A stretch of 64,000 nucleotides of DNA from Psilocybe azurescens. Its lineage: Eukaryota > Basidiomycota > Agaricomycetes > Agaricales > Agrocybaceae. Every line of letters begins with the position of its first letter. Position 1 is the first letter of the stretch. The translations under genes and the position numbers were made by a program. Below the pieces are notes generated by a model. The model made no database searches. It was not told where the DNA came from and saw nothing but the letters and a program-made list of their open reading frames with translations. The stretch spans positions 434,001-498,000 of the forward strand of contig JAJIRX010000648.1 in NCBI GenBank assembly GCA_023853785.1, written 5' to 3'. Positions 21,869-32,444 of this stretch are shown here, piece by piece.

Positions 21869-22293
21869 TGTTACGACTTCAAGCTTATATTCACGTGCGT
21901 GGATAAAGCCGACAGTCAAGTAGTCAAGAACAGCAAGTTCCAAGCAGTGTCAAGTAAGAGGAGGTTAGATTCTCAAGAACTAGCTAAAGAATACAGTGGA
22001 TCCTTCCTGGTATAAATACTATGAACCGCACAGCAAGTTGAAACGAGTTTGAATGTTCATCAGCAGATGTATATAAGAATAGAGGAAACAGATCAAGCAT
22101 TCATCAAAAGATGTATCATAAAAGATAGAAGTGAAAGTCCATCAAAGATATGATGGAGTTTCATAGATATGATGGAAAGCAAAGTTCATCAGAACATACG
22201 ATGATGTATCAATGATGTGATGGATGACAAAGAAAAGGGAAAAGAAAAGAAAAGAGAAAGGAAAAGCAAAAAGAAAATAAAGTGTCCATAACA
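21869..22293 (-). repeat. 5' LTR of the Ty3 element
   Basis: 425-bp promoter-bearing LTR, identical to 15598-16022 except for one base near its outer end. Confidence 0.95.
22011..22018 (-). promoter_or_regulatory. LTR TATA box
   Basis: TATTTATA on the element strand, about 26 bp upstream of the start AGCTAGTTCTT (21985) that is predicted from complementarity to the primer site. Confidence 0.6.
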
Positions 22294-22298
22294 ATGGC
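22294..22298. repeat. Target-site duplication ATGGC, right copy
   Basis: Matches 15593-15597 exactly. Confidence 0.9.
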
Positions 22299-22331
22299 AC
22301 TGGGTCTCTTGAAACTATGTTTTCCGCGTTA

Positions 22332-24926
22332 TTAATTTGAGGAGAGTTGACATTCGGGCGCAGCGGTGAAGATGTTAGACCCAATGAATATGCCGATGCT
22401 GGCCCCAGTGCCAGACCCGGACAATGTTGTGCTTATACCCCTTACAAAGTTTTGGTTTTCGCTCCCAAGATTTGTTTGAGTATCCTGGCTATTGTGAACA
22501 TCTGACACATTTTTCGATATTCCTCTAGTACCTGTTGGTTCAGGATGTTGAATCGTGGGTGAATATTCGAGCATAACAGGGATTGAGCCAGGCCTGGTGG
22601 ATAAGCATTTTGCCGGGCGCCCGGGCCAGACCACGGGGCGGGCATGGTAGGTGACAAAGAATCGCCATGGGCAGTGAACAAGAAGGTATCTGTATGTGCA
22701 TTCGGGAAATCTACGCCACTGCTGTAGGACAAGTTTTGACTGGCACTGAAGCTTCTGATATACGCCATATCATCAAGATCATCGCCGGGATCGGGCGTGC
22801 AAGGGTTCTTGTGTTGTTTCGGTGTTGGATGATCCAGCGGCGTAAGAATTGGCAATTGAGTGGGGTCCGGCATTGAATGTTACGGGCCCGAATTTATCCC
22901 CCACTCCCATGGACTCAGGTGTTCTTGTTGACCATGGCTGCCGTTGTCTTGATGAAACTGTGTCCATTCACGGTGTGCGGCTGGGCCATCCGACGACTCC
23001 ATAGCTTCTTGTACAGCACCAACTTCAACATCCGGGTCTGGTCCAATAGCTTTCCCTTTACCTTTATCAATGTTCCGGGATACGTCTTCCAATGGCTCCG
23101 GGGTGGAATGGGGCAAACCCTCTGGATCGGAATTAGGGTCAAGACTCATTTGCAACAGGTTATCTCCAAGCCTGAATACATTTTGCCCATCGGTTTTCCT
23201 GGCTTTCGCAGCCTTGCTCTTTCCCTGTTTTTTGGGTTGCTTGTTCGCTGACCATGTCGGGACCGGGACCGGGATCGGGGGGACCGAAATTGGGACCGGT
23301 ACCGGCTCGGAAAGGTTTTCTGGTTCGGAGTGCTCGTTCCCACTATCGTCAGGATAACGTGTTCGGATAGGTTCATAACCTTTTCGTTTGGCGTTGACCA
23401 TTGAAAAGCAAAAGACATGGCTTATAGGATGTGTTTCCTGTCGCCCCATAATGTGGTCTATCAATGATATCAGATCAGGCAACGTCAAGTCCCGTGGGTC
23501 CTTCATTTTGAATCCAATGGGAAGATATTCCGGCAATATAAACCGGGCTTGATTTTCCTGTAGCTGTTTGTATGGGACATGCTTTGTTTTCCCGCATGTT
23601 GCCAGCTCTATTCCGTTTTTCAGTTGAGCAGTTCCAAGAGAGATATGAGGCATACTCACTGTAATGTTTTGCAAGGTATTTCCTAATCATATCCTCGAAG
23701 TTCTTTCTTGACCGGCAGATTGCCTGACTTTGTGTCCAATGCCGGAGGCAGGATTGGGAATCCGTAATTGTCGAATTGGAGATTGAGATCCCGGACATCA
23801 TTGCCGGTGCCGCCCGGTACCAATGGTTGAAGTCCAGGGTTCAAGATCCTCTTCATTTTCGTTATATATTCCATAACATATAGCTTCATTTGATGCACCT
23901 GCGGCCTGTATTGACTTTCAAACAATGGGGCATCGACCTCCATAAGTTCTGCCATCTGGTCATGACTACAAAATTGGGATAAGAATGACCGGCCTGGCCC
24001 GGCAGTCCACCGGAGAAGAGAGAATTCGCTCACACTTGAACAACAAGCTTGTTTGACGAGTCCGTGTATGCCACAAATGATAGAGACAAAACCCCCATCC
24101 CATTCCAGTGACCTTTTAGCGCCTTTCGAGAACCGTGAAATGGCACTTTTTCAGCCAGCCTGTTTTAAACATTGATTCAGTTGGCCTGCAAAGAAGCAAA
24201 TTACACACTGTTGTTTTGTTTCGTCATCCTGATTTGCTGCGGACACAATTGCTTCTCCTTGTCTATCTAGTTTTTCTAGATCCAATGCTGACATGCGTTG
24301 CAAAATATTTCCCAAGGCCTTCATGCGGAAGTCAAACCAATTTGGCGTTTGAGTGGATACAGAATCAAGTCCCATCAGGCTTGCAATCTCGGCAAAAACA
24401 TCGTCCTTCTGTGTTTGCCATAAAACTTCAGTTCTTTTCATTGCTGCCCCGGCAATTACAGCTTCTGCGACTTTAGAACCTCGCGATGTGTTTTTGCATC
24501 CAAGCGACAAGCTTCTATATAACGTTCGAAGTCCAAAAGGTGCCCAAATGTATTTTTAGAACGTTTAAACTTTAGCTTTTGGAATAAAATGAAACTTTGG
24601 CGTACCCTTGTTTGTGTTCGTGAGTCTCCAATCTCATGATCTATACTGTCCCAGTACTGAAATATAGCAGGAAGAATGTACGTCTTTGCCACGTTTTTGC
24701 GTTCCTCCACCGATTTTGACGCAAGATACCGTTCTTTATGGGCGTCAAGCACTTTCTGCTCTTCAGCGTTATACACGACTTGACGCCCGGTCTGGACGAA
24801 CAAGAAAATACGGAGTGACAGGATTGGGGATTGAGCCGATATTGTTGTCCATATCCTCCGGATCCGCCTCATTGGAGGAAACATGTGGTGGGACAGGAGA
24901 ATATTCGATAGTTGCAGAGTCCATAT
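22332..24926 (-). pseudogene. KDZ-element cargo protein D, function unknown
   Basis: Multi-exon minus-strand gene, unrecognised family, convergent with the cargo B/C side before the Ty3 insertion and divergent from the transposase. Readable parts in order: MDSATIEYSPVPPHVSSNEA, VVYNAEEQKVLDAHKERYL, YILPAIFQYWDSIDHEIG, RTEVLWQTQKDDVFAEIASL, FDFRMKALGNILQRMSALDL, DNYGFPILPPALDTKSGNLP, DMIRKYLAKHY, ARFILPEYLPIGFKMKDPRD. Then follows a Pro/Ser-rich tail with PVPVPISVPPIPVPVP encoded by a GGGACCGG tract (23259-23310). Frame changes at about 24815 and 22880 break it; the first is one base in a C/G run. The ordered N-terminal part plus disordered tail resembles proteins found commonly in agaricomycete transposon-rich DNA, but I cannot name a function. 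Confidence 0.5.
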
Positions 24927-25120
24927 TTAAAAAAAAATGTGCAGCGGGCAGAACGTTGAAGAGGAACGTAGAGGTAGCTGCAATCGGATGGAAAAATTTT
25001 AGGATATAATTTCAAATAGAGTACCGGATCTTGTCTAGACCCGGATAAGTCAAGATGCGGTCATATGCGGTAAAATTTCATACACAATCTTGCAATATAT
25101 TTCTCTCTCACACACACACA

Positions 25121-28100
25121 ATGCCCTCTCAAAGGCAGAAAAACAAGAAAGAGGCACGTCGAAATGTATTGCGTGAAGGCGATGTCGCCGCCGCCGCCGC
25201 CATTACATATGAAACAAGAAAAACTGTAACAAGGAGTGGTCGAGTCAAGACAAAAAGTATGCAGTTGCACTGGAACATGAACCGACAGAGCCTACTGCTG
25301 GGCCTTCCGCACCGATGGCCATGGCTCCAGACAACGAAGACAATCCATTTTACGAAATGGACTTGGAGGTGGATGACTCTGTTGCTGAACCAAAAACACG
25401 GAAGGTCAGAAAGCTTTAAGTACATCCATTTGATTACTGTTCTAACCAAATAAAAGACACAAAGGGATTATATACTGCAGTTTGTCGAAAGAGCAGATGA
25501 TTTACTGGGGGCACTGCTCAGCCAGGAATCACTCCGACCTGAGCTCTCTGAGTGCATTCATTGTACTTCAAACCTCCAGGCGGTATGGCGTTGTCAGGAT
25601 TGCAGCATGCCTGTAATGCTGTGCAGGTCTTGCATGCGTGAGACACATCAAGACAACCCTATGCACAGAATTCAACGGTGGACAGGTTCTCATTTCCGCA
25701 AAGCCGAGCTGTGGGAAGTCGGAAGTTACCTTCTAATACCCCATCACCAAGGCAATCCTCTGTGTGCCGCTCTAGAATTTCAGAGAAGATATTTGGAGTC
25801 ATTGGAACGACCCAAAGACGAGAAGGAGCAGGCGGAACTCCAGCAACAGGGTAGAGGATTTGAGACAGCGGGACCGGGTCCGGGCGGGGCCCGGGTTGTG
25901 ACCGGCACTACGAAAGTCCCACCGGTACACACAAGCAACAATGGGATGATAAACAACAGCCAGCCGACTATAACTGGGATGATCAAGAATTTGATCGCTA
26001 TGTACAATCATTGCAAGACAATTCGCAAGTGGTACAGGAAGACCCGGTGCCGGACGAGGAGCCTGACGATGCGACAGAAGCTACTAATGCTGATGTCGAT
26101 GTCCTGTTTATTCCCGACTACCTCGAAACACTAAACGTTGGTGATGCCAATCCGACCTCAGCCCCTACGGATGGCATTCCCACTGCTGATGGCCTGAATA
26201 ACTCATACATCCGTGTCGTTCATACGAATGGACTTCACCATTTGGCCATGGTGTCTTGTTCATGTCAGGGGGCTGACATTCTTCCCCTTGATCTCATGGC
26301 CAGCAGATTAATACCAACCAGCTTCTATCACATCCGCACATTGTTTTCAGCTCAAATGCTCGATGGATAACGAACCCAATTGCTCCCTCCAGTGTTGTCG
26401 ATCTATACAACGAATTCCGCCCGTATGACAAGACTGTGGCAATGGATGAAGAAACTCAAGTGGTCGGGATTTGCTGGTCACAATGGTAGAGGTGCGACGG
26501 AAGTCCGGAAAGGGGAACTTGCAAATTACTGCCCGGCATGTCCACAGGTCGGGATTAACCTGCCAGACAACTGGAAAGACGACCCAAACCGCTGGGTGTA
26601 TAAAAGAATATTTGTTGCTGATGGAAACTTTAAGGCAGATCATGTTCGAACAGAAAAGCCGTCGCAAGACATATGGCTTTCTGAAGGGGGAGGCATGATT
26701 CCCCTCCGTGCAGAGTATGATTTGTACTTGAAATGTGCTATAGAATGATTGACGGTGAGTCACTTGTCCCGATGCCACCCCGCCCGATGCCGCCCCCCGC
26801 CTAATATGCTTCATAGGGGCGCACCTTGTGAGAACACATTCAAGGCTATCAAGAACGCTCTGATCGCTTTGTCCGCTTGCGACATTACTGGCATTGTGGC
26901 ATTTGCGTGTGCTCGACATGGATGCTTTTCCCGAACTCTATGGCCGATCTTTTCAAGGGTGAACAGCAAAAAATGTGGATTTTTCATTTTTAATGGCCCT
27001 GGCTTCCACTCTGGTTCACCCGGACCAAGGAGCAATGGTAATATATGACATTATATGTCAATACTTTATTTACCTTCTGCAGCGCATTGGACACTTGCTT
27101 CCAGCCGGTCTCAAGCTTGATCGAGCTATTGGTATGTTTCATGTCCATGCCCACAAAGACGAATGTTTTTTTCCGTTTCGCACCCACTTTTATCCCGGGT
27201 GCAGCAACAGTTTGCGGTGAAATATTGGAGTCACTTTGGTCAAACCTGAACCCAATCTCACGAGCAGCCCGTACAGCAACACTGGCGCACCGCTGCAGAG
27301 CTCCCTCGATGATCATGCCTGCGATTCAAACCATAAAAAGGCTCTGGGAATCTGGAAGTACCTTTCCAAACGCTTTGTGGAAGCCGGACCTACACAGAGA
27401 AAGGTTTCACAACTGCTTTCTGAAAGTCAGCGCTGCAGCAGGTTCGGACACGGTGGACATGTGGACAATACAAATTGAAGATGCAGAAGCTCAGCGACTT
27501 GATAATCCTAAGGCCATGGATGTATATGCTGCCAAACGTCTGGCCGACATCGGGACCAGAGGAGATAGCATGTCCGGGATTAACTCCATCCCGCCCCGGT
27601 CCTGATCCGCTGTCGAATCATGGTTGGAATTTGCGCTGCTAGTGGAAGAAAAACAGTGGGTCGATATTCATTTCCTTTGTAGTTGATTATCAATTTACCG
27701 GGCTTAAGGTTGGATATTCGAATTAGGGCACGGGCGCCCTGATTAACGAGGGATTGCATTGACGATAGGGATAAAATGAACAAACTACGAGAAGAATTGG
27801 CCGTGGAGATGACACAGCTCACACATCTGCAAGGCCTTGCAGGGGTTCTTCAAATATCTGGTCAGAGTGTTATTCTACCGGACCAGCCACTGGATATCTG
27901 GGAGGATGGGGATGATATCCCAACCCGCCCCGTTGCCGCTGGAGCTCAACGACGGCATTCACCTACACTTACTATGTCTACCATCGAATGGTAATTGCAG
28001 CGACAGTTACAACGATGAGGAACTTCAATCACGAATCAAGCAGGCTACCGGTCATCTAGACCAAATTCGTGAGCTCATTGCAGAGAAGTCCTTCTTGTAT

Positions 28101-28810
28101 TCGAGTGTATACAGAGATGCCCCCGAACAAGGGGGTCCGGACCCGGGCCCGGACAACAATTAAAGCAGCTAATCACAAAATATCTTTTCATTCCCAGGTG
28201 TATACTCATTGCCATGCCCGGCTAATCCGGCTGGGTGCAGACAATATCACTCTGCGTAAACTTCGTGTTCTGAAGAAGGAAGATGTTAGGGGAAGCACCA
28301 TGATCTTGAATCCAAATCTTTCAGGCTCAACAACGCTTTGATTATCATGGATATGGCATTCCGTGAGTCAACGCCTTTTGCCCCGATTGCGCGGCCAGAA
28401 TACCGAACCCGATGCCGTGCTGGATCCCGGGGAAGATGAAGGCGTCTTTGGTATGGAAGAAGAAACGGATCCCGCGACAATTCTTGAATGTAAGTCGTTT
28501 TTTGAGACTGTTAGTCCATCCTAAGTGATACTAGTCAAACGGGTTCATTGGCTTCGCGCGAAGGGCACAATTCCAAAGATGGGATGAGGAGAAGACACTT
28601 GTCTCATATGAGATGCAATGGACTGTATCCTATTTCATAAACAAGAGTCAGTGGTGGAAGTTAGCAGCATCGGGACCGGGGCGGGATTCAGCTCCGTTAC
28701 AGCCTGGAGTCATTGCGTATGCACACCGGCAGTCTGCCATGTGGCATCAATTGGCCATCATTGCTGACCAAGCATTTCAACGATCAAATCGGTATTATAA
28801 ATCAATGTAA
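25121..28810 (+). pseudogene. KDZ-family transposase with CxC2-like cysteine cluster
   Basis: Kyakuja-Dileera-Zisupton-type transposase, which would move the surrounding element. N-terminus: MPSQRQKNKKEARRNVL. Cys cluster at 25555-25770: CIHCTSNLQAVWRCQDC, CRSCMRETHQ, HRIQRWTGSHF, HHQGNPLC. Core: NYCPACPQVGINLPDNW, RWVYKRIFVADGNFKADHV, WLSEGGGMIP, CENTFKAIKNAL, DITGIVAFACARHGCF, QGAMVIYDIICQYFIYL, AIGMFHVHAHKDECFFRFAP, TFIPGAATVCGEILESLW, and late RVHWLRAK, YEMQWTVSYFINKSQWWK, AYAHRQSAMWHQLA. Introns are GT-AG, for example 26755-26815. Frame breaks occur at A runs 25252-25256 and 26968-26973, where one extra A repairs each. Around 26360 a block expected between the IRTLFSAQ and NPIAPSSVVDLYNEFR motifs appears to be missing, so the copy may be inactive. 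Confidence 0.88.
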
Positions 28811-28883
28811 CTGAATTTGATTACACATTGGTTCAACTTGTTTCTTCATTTTTAACCACTCTCTGTAATCTGAAATACAAGCC

Positions 28884-29597
28884 ATGTCTCAAAACGACAT
28901 TATCCGACCTTTCAACCCCTTCAGCTTGCAACACGGCACAGGCGATGACTGGAACAGGGATGTTCACCAATCCATAGTGTACGGAGAATCTCAACTTCGG
29001 ACAGCTTTGGAAAAAATGATCGAAGCCAATAATCGGCATCAAGGTTGGATGCAGACATGCCTCCTAAAAGAGACTGTAAGTGTACATGTTTGTTGATTCG
29101 CACACATGTAGTAAAGTTCACATCTCACAATCCAGAGATTCTTCTTGCAATATGTCAGCATTGCTACTGCTTTGGGTCTCGTTTTCGACACTCCCTTTGT
29201 TATGCGTTCCTTGGCCGCCTCTCTCTGCAAAGTCGATGCTAATTATTTGCCCATATCTTACGATGCTCGACTTATTGCGATCATTTCTGCGGGTACCCAT
29301 TCTGAACAACCACATCACACGGTCCTGCAGTATAAATACGACTGGTGGAATAAACATTCGGCATCGGCAACACTCGATAACAAGAAGCTGCATGCTGCCC
29401 TCGACTTCCACGGCAAACAACTACAATCCGCCTGTCGAACGACAGAACTACCGGACGATAAAGCTTGGTTCCCCCCCTCACTCACTCCGGCCGCCCGTTC
29501 GGGAATCAATCTTTTAAGCGCTAAAATTCCCGTCCCGGTTGCCGGTGCCGACCCCCGGTTGCACAACGTGCAACATATACCAACAAATGGCTATTGA
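28884..29597 (+). CDS. KDZ-element cargo protein E, function unknown
   Basis: Two exons, 28884-29074 and 29138-29597, joined over a GT-AG intron (GTAAGT...CAG). The protein starts MSQNDIIRPFNPFSLQHGTG, has a helical N-terminus (RTALEKMIEANNRHQGWMQT) and a mixed central domain (RFFLQYVSIATALGLVFD, LQYKYDWWNKHSASATL). The tail contains PVPVAGADP from a GC-rich tract at 29530-29560. It starts only ~75 bp downstream of the transposase stop, on the same strand. No family is recognised. I checked it for the HxD...H...R pattern of TET/JBP dioxygenases, which accompany some KDZ elements, and did not see it. Confidence 0.5.
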
Positions 29598-29832
29598 CCT
29601 GTATCAAATGAACGTGGATGCCGTCCGTAACACCCAGCAGCTCCTTTCACTTGCGGAAACAGAGAGTTTGCTCTGTGAGCGTTGTGTTGCGGGATTCTAC
29701 AAAGTCCACGAGGCCGCCCTGCTCAAAGAAACAGCGAATGTGCTGACTACAAGGACGGAATCGGAATCGGCACCGGCACTATTCCCCCCGGACCGCTCCC
29801 AGTGGACATGGGGTGAAGCCTTGACTCGCTGA
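29583..29832 (+). CDS. Small Cys-containing ORF following cargo E
   Basis: Frame with a CTTCNIYQQMAIDLYQMN start region and a later CERCVAGFYKVHEAALLKE, i.e. two CxxC pairs about 45 residues apart, ending at 29832. It overlaps the end of cargo E in another frame and is likely its C-terminal continuation through an unrecognised splice or a lost base, since the composition is clearly non-random. No function is assigned. Confidence 0.35.
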
Positions 29833-30019
29833 AGACGTTTCTCGCCCTTGGTCGGTCTCAGCAAGGGGAGATTCACACTGGATATGGGATAGAGTTGGAA
29901 GATGGAAATATCGCGGGGAGCAATTCTGAAACAAGGAATACCGTTGGATCTTGTATGTTATCACCTCTCTATTCACGGCCTGCCTTTTACTCATACCAAT
30001 AAACAGATGTACAAGAAAA

Positions 30020-31590
30020 TCAGTCGCCACATTCAGCTATCCAGGTTCGATGGAGTGTCGAAGAGGCTCTCAAAAACATGTCGGACAATGATCTGGTGGA
30101 AAGTATGTCCGCCCCGGTTCCGGTGCCGGCCACACACCGAACCAATGTGCACAGCCTGGCGCCGCAACGCCATTGCGACCATTTCCGATCACACCAACAT
30201 CGAAATTTTGCCGCTCCGACTCGTACCACAGGGCAGCATTCATGTCCAGGCCGCACTCAGCAACATGTCCGACGATAGCGAGGTCGAGATTGTCCTGCCC
30301 ACTTCCGTGCACCGGGCGGCGATCAGATCCAGGACGCGCTTGCGAACATGTCGGATGACGACAAGGTCGAAATCGTGTCAGTGTTCCGTACAACACAGAG
30401 TCAGGCTGCCTTGGATAACATGTCCGATGGTGATGAGGTGAAGATCAATTCTTCGACCAACATCGGCCTCACAGCACTCGCCAATATGTCGGACGACAGT
30501 GACGTTGAAATCGTCGAAAACCCCGCCCGGTCTAACAAGGATGGCCAATCCCGGGCACAAAATCTATCCTCTTCCCCCCCATTCCCCGAGATGTTAGCCA
30601 GTGAGGTTGGCCAGAGATCGCCATTGTCCGCCGCTTTTAATACACGTGCTCTTGCAGCACTGGATAACATGTCCGATGAATCCCAGGCTCCTTCACCGTC
30701 ATCGTTCCGGCTTCGTACCCAGGCGGCATTGGACAACATGTCTGATGACGACGAGCCACTTCTTCCCCAGAGGCTACTCGTTCCCATACCCCTTCGACCT
30801 CCAGTCCCGCGCCCTTGAAACACTGGAGAACATGTCTGATGAATCCCTGGCCCTGTCACCGTCTTCATTCCGGCTCCGTGCCCAGGCGGCATTGGACAAC
30901 ATGTCTGATGACGACGAGCCACTTCCTCCCCCAGAGGCTACTCGCTCCCATACTCCTTTCGACCTCCGGTCCCGCACCCTTGAAGCACTGGAGAACATGT
31001 CTGATGAATCCCTGGCCCCGTCACCGTCTTCATTCCGGCTCCGTGCCCGGGTGGCATTGGACAATATGTCTGATGACGACGAGCCACTTCTTCCCCCAGA
31101 GGCTACTCGCTCCCATACCCCTTTCGACCTCCAGTCCCGCTAGCCCTTGAAGCACTGGAGAACATGTCCGATGAATCCCGGGCCCCGACCCCGTCTTCAT
31201 TCCGTCTCCGTGCCCAGGCGGCATTGGACAACATTTCCGATGACGACGAGCATCCCCCGCCACCGGTACCCACGCCGGCACTCTTTTGAATGTTCCGGCA
31301 TCCCGCCCGGAAATTTCCCGGCCGTGATCCAAGCTGCTCTGGACAACTTGTCTGAAGATGATGGCTTGCCTCCGCACCCACCATCTCCAACCAATAATGC
31401 CGGCACTACACACAATGTAGTGATGATGTCCGACGACGATATAGACCCGCCTCGTAATCCCTATCCCTACTCTCTTCCTCCTGATTCGTCGGACGGTCTG
31501 CCTGACACCCGGCCAAAGAAGAGAGTAAGGCGAAAAAAGTATATCGGCCAGAAGACTTCGAGGACATGGATGATGCATGGTTCGAGTAGA
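30020..31590 (+). CDS. KDZ-element NMSDD-repeat acidic protein
   Basis: Disordered acidic protein built on about 14 imperfect copies of an 11-13 residue motif, consensus AALDNMSDDDEVE. Examples are EALKNMSDNDLVE near 30065, AALSNMSDDSEVEIV near 30250, ALANMSDDDKVEIV near 30340 and TALANMSDDSDVEIVE near 30470. From 30640 a longer compound unit alternates NMSDES-APSPSSFRLR with AALDNMSDDDEPL about every 130-140 bp. The last copies are degenerate (DNISDDDE, DNLSEDDG, MMSDDD). A basic patch PKKRVRRKK follows. One frame over, the sequence ends VYRPEDFEDMDDAWFE with a stop at 31590. The repeated SDDDE looks like casein-kinase-2-type sites. At least two frame changes lie upstream of 30348; the start is not defined. 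Confidence 0.55.
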
Positions 31591-32277
31591 TTATTTGTTT
31601 TTAATATATATTTCTTGGACAATGATGCAATGGCTTCAAGTTTGTTCTCGGAGTCACCAAGAATCAGTGCAGAACAGCAAAAACACACGAGACGTGTCCG
31701 GGTCCGGGCGGCAAATATTTCGAATGACAATTATCAAAACAAAAAGTCGGAAAGCCACATGTTTCGAACCCGCTGATCCCATGGTATAAAACCGGTGCGA
31801 TACATGTACACGAACAGCCCTATTGCTTAAATGTATCTGTGTATTATCCGATTTAATTGCAATGATAGTCCCGGACGGCATTGACCCCGCTTGACTGAAC
31901 CAAAAAGGACTAGCCGCAGGGAGGATTCGAAACCAAGTGCAACTATAATTTTTCCACACACAAACCACTACACTATTATATCTAGAGTATAGGTATGTAG
32001 CACTTATATATCTAGCATACTTGATATTCAGCAAAGTACACTTGTTCGGGCGGCATCGGGCGGGACCGGGCAATCTCACTTTCCGTATCTATCACACCAT
32101 TTGGCACAAATTCTGTCAATTTTTTTGCTGCGCAGCAATCAGATTTGGCACTAAAAAAAAGTGCCGGGTGTAGGGAGTTATTTCCGGACTCCAGGGCGGG
32201 GACGGGAAAGAGGGCAGTGCAGGCAACATACCCTAGCCAACCAGCCAGCCATGGCACATTCATTGTAATTACTGAAT
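31591..32277. other. Non-coding right arm of the KDZ element
   Basis: No supported gene. Two further GC-rich tracts are present, at about 31695-31711 and 32044-32072. Open frames here are short and without domains. Confidence 0.4.
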
Positions 32278-32411
32278 CATATGATATGGTACAGTGTAGA
32301 TTTCTGTTTAAGGCTAAAACAACATTCAATGGCTCAGAGGGACCACTGAACCCATATGATATGCAACAATGTAATTGTCCTTTCTACCATATGATATGCT
32401 ACAATGGTACA
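32278..32411 (-). repeat. Right terminal inverted repeat of the KDZ element
   Basis: Reverse complement aligns with 10553-10685 over its full length with about 70% identity by eye. The outer end reads TGTACC on the minus strand, against TGTTAC at the left end. CATATGATATG-type palindromic words occur three times. Confidence 0.75.
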
Positions 32412-32444
32412 TGTCTAGCTGAAAGCTTTGTATTGACGTGCTGT

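Larger units (their letters stand above)
15598..22293 (-). mobile_element. Ty3/gypsy chromovirus LTR retrotransposon, full length
   Basis: Complete 6696-bp minus-strand element with 425-bp LTRs at 15598-16022 and 21869-22293, flanked by a perfect 5-bp duplication ATGGC (15593-15597 and 22294-22298). The LTRs start TGTTAC and end GTAACA or ATAACA; by eye they differ at one base, implying very recent insertion. The order gag, protease, RT, RNase H, integrase, chromodomain places it in the Ty3 chromovirus group. The primer-binding region fits the self-priming Tf1/sushi type. Frames shift repeatedly, several times in mononucleotide runs. In so young an element this points to consensus error as much as to decay. 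Confidence 0.95.

Noticed and set aside
28884..29832. TET/JBP dioxygenase, which accompanies some KDZ elements
   Set aside because: I looked for the HxD and distal H/R metal- and cofactor-binding pattern in the cargo genes and did not find it.
30640..31300. Possible CRISPR-like or satellite array from the regular spacing
   Set aside because: The units are degenerate codon-level repeats of a protein motif, vary in spacing, and the host is a eukaryote.
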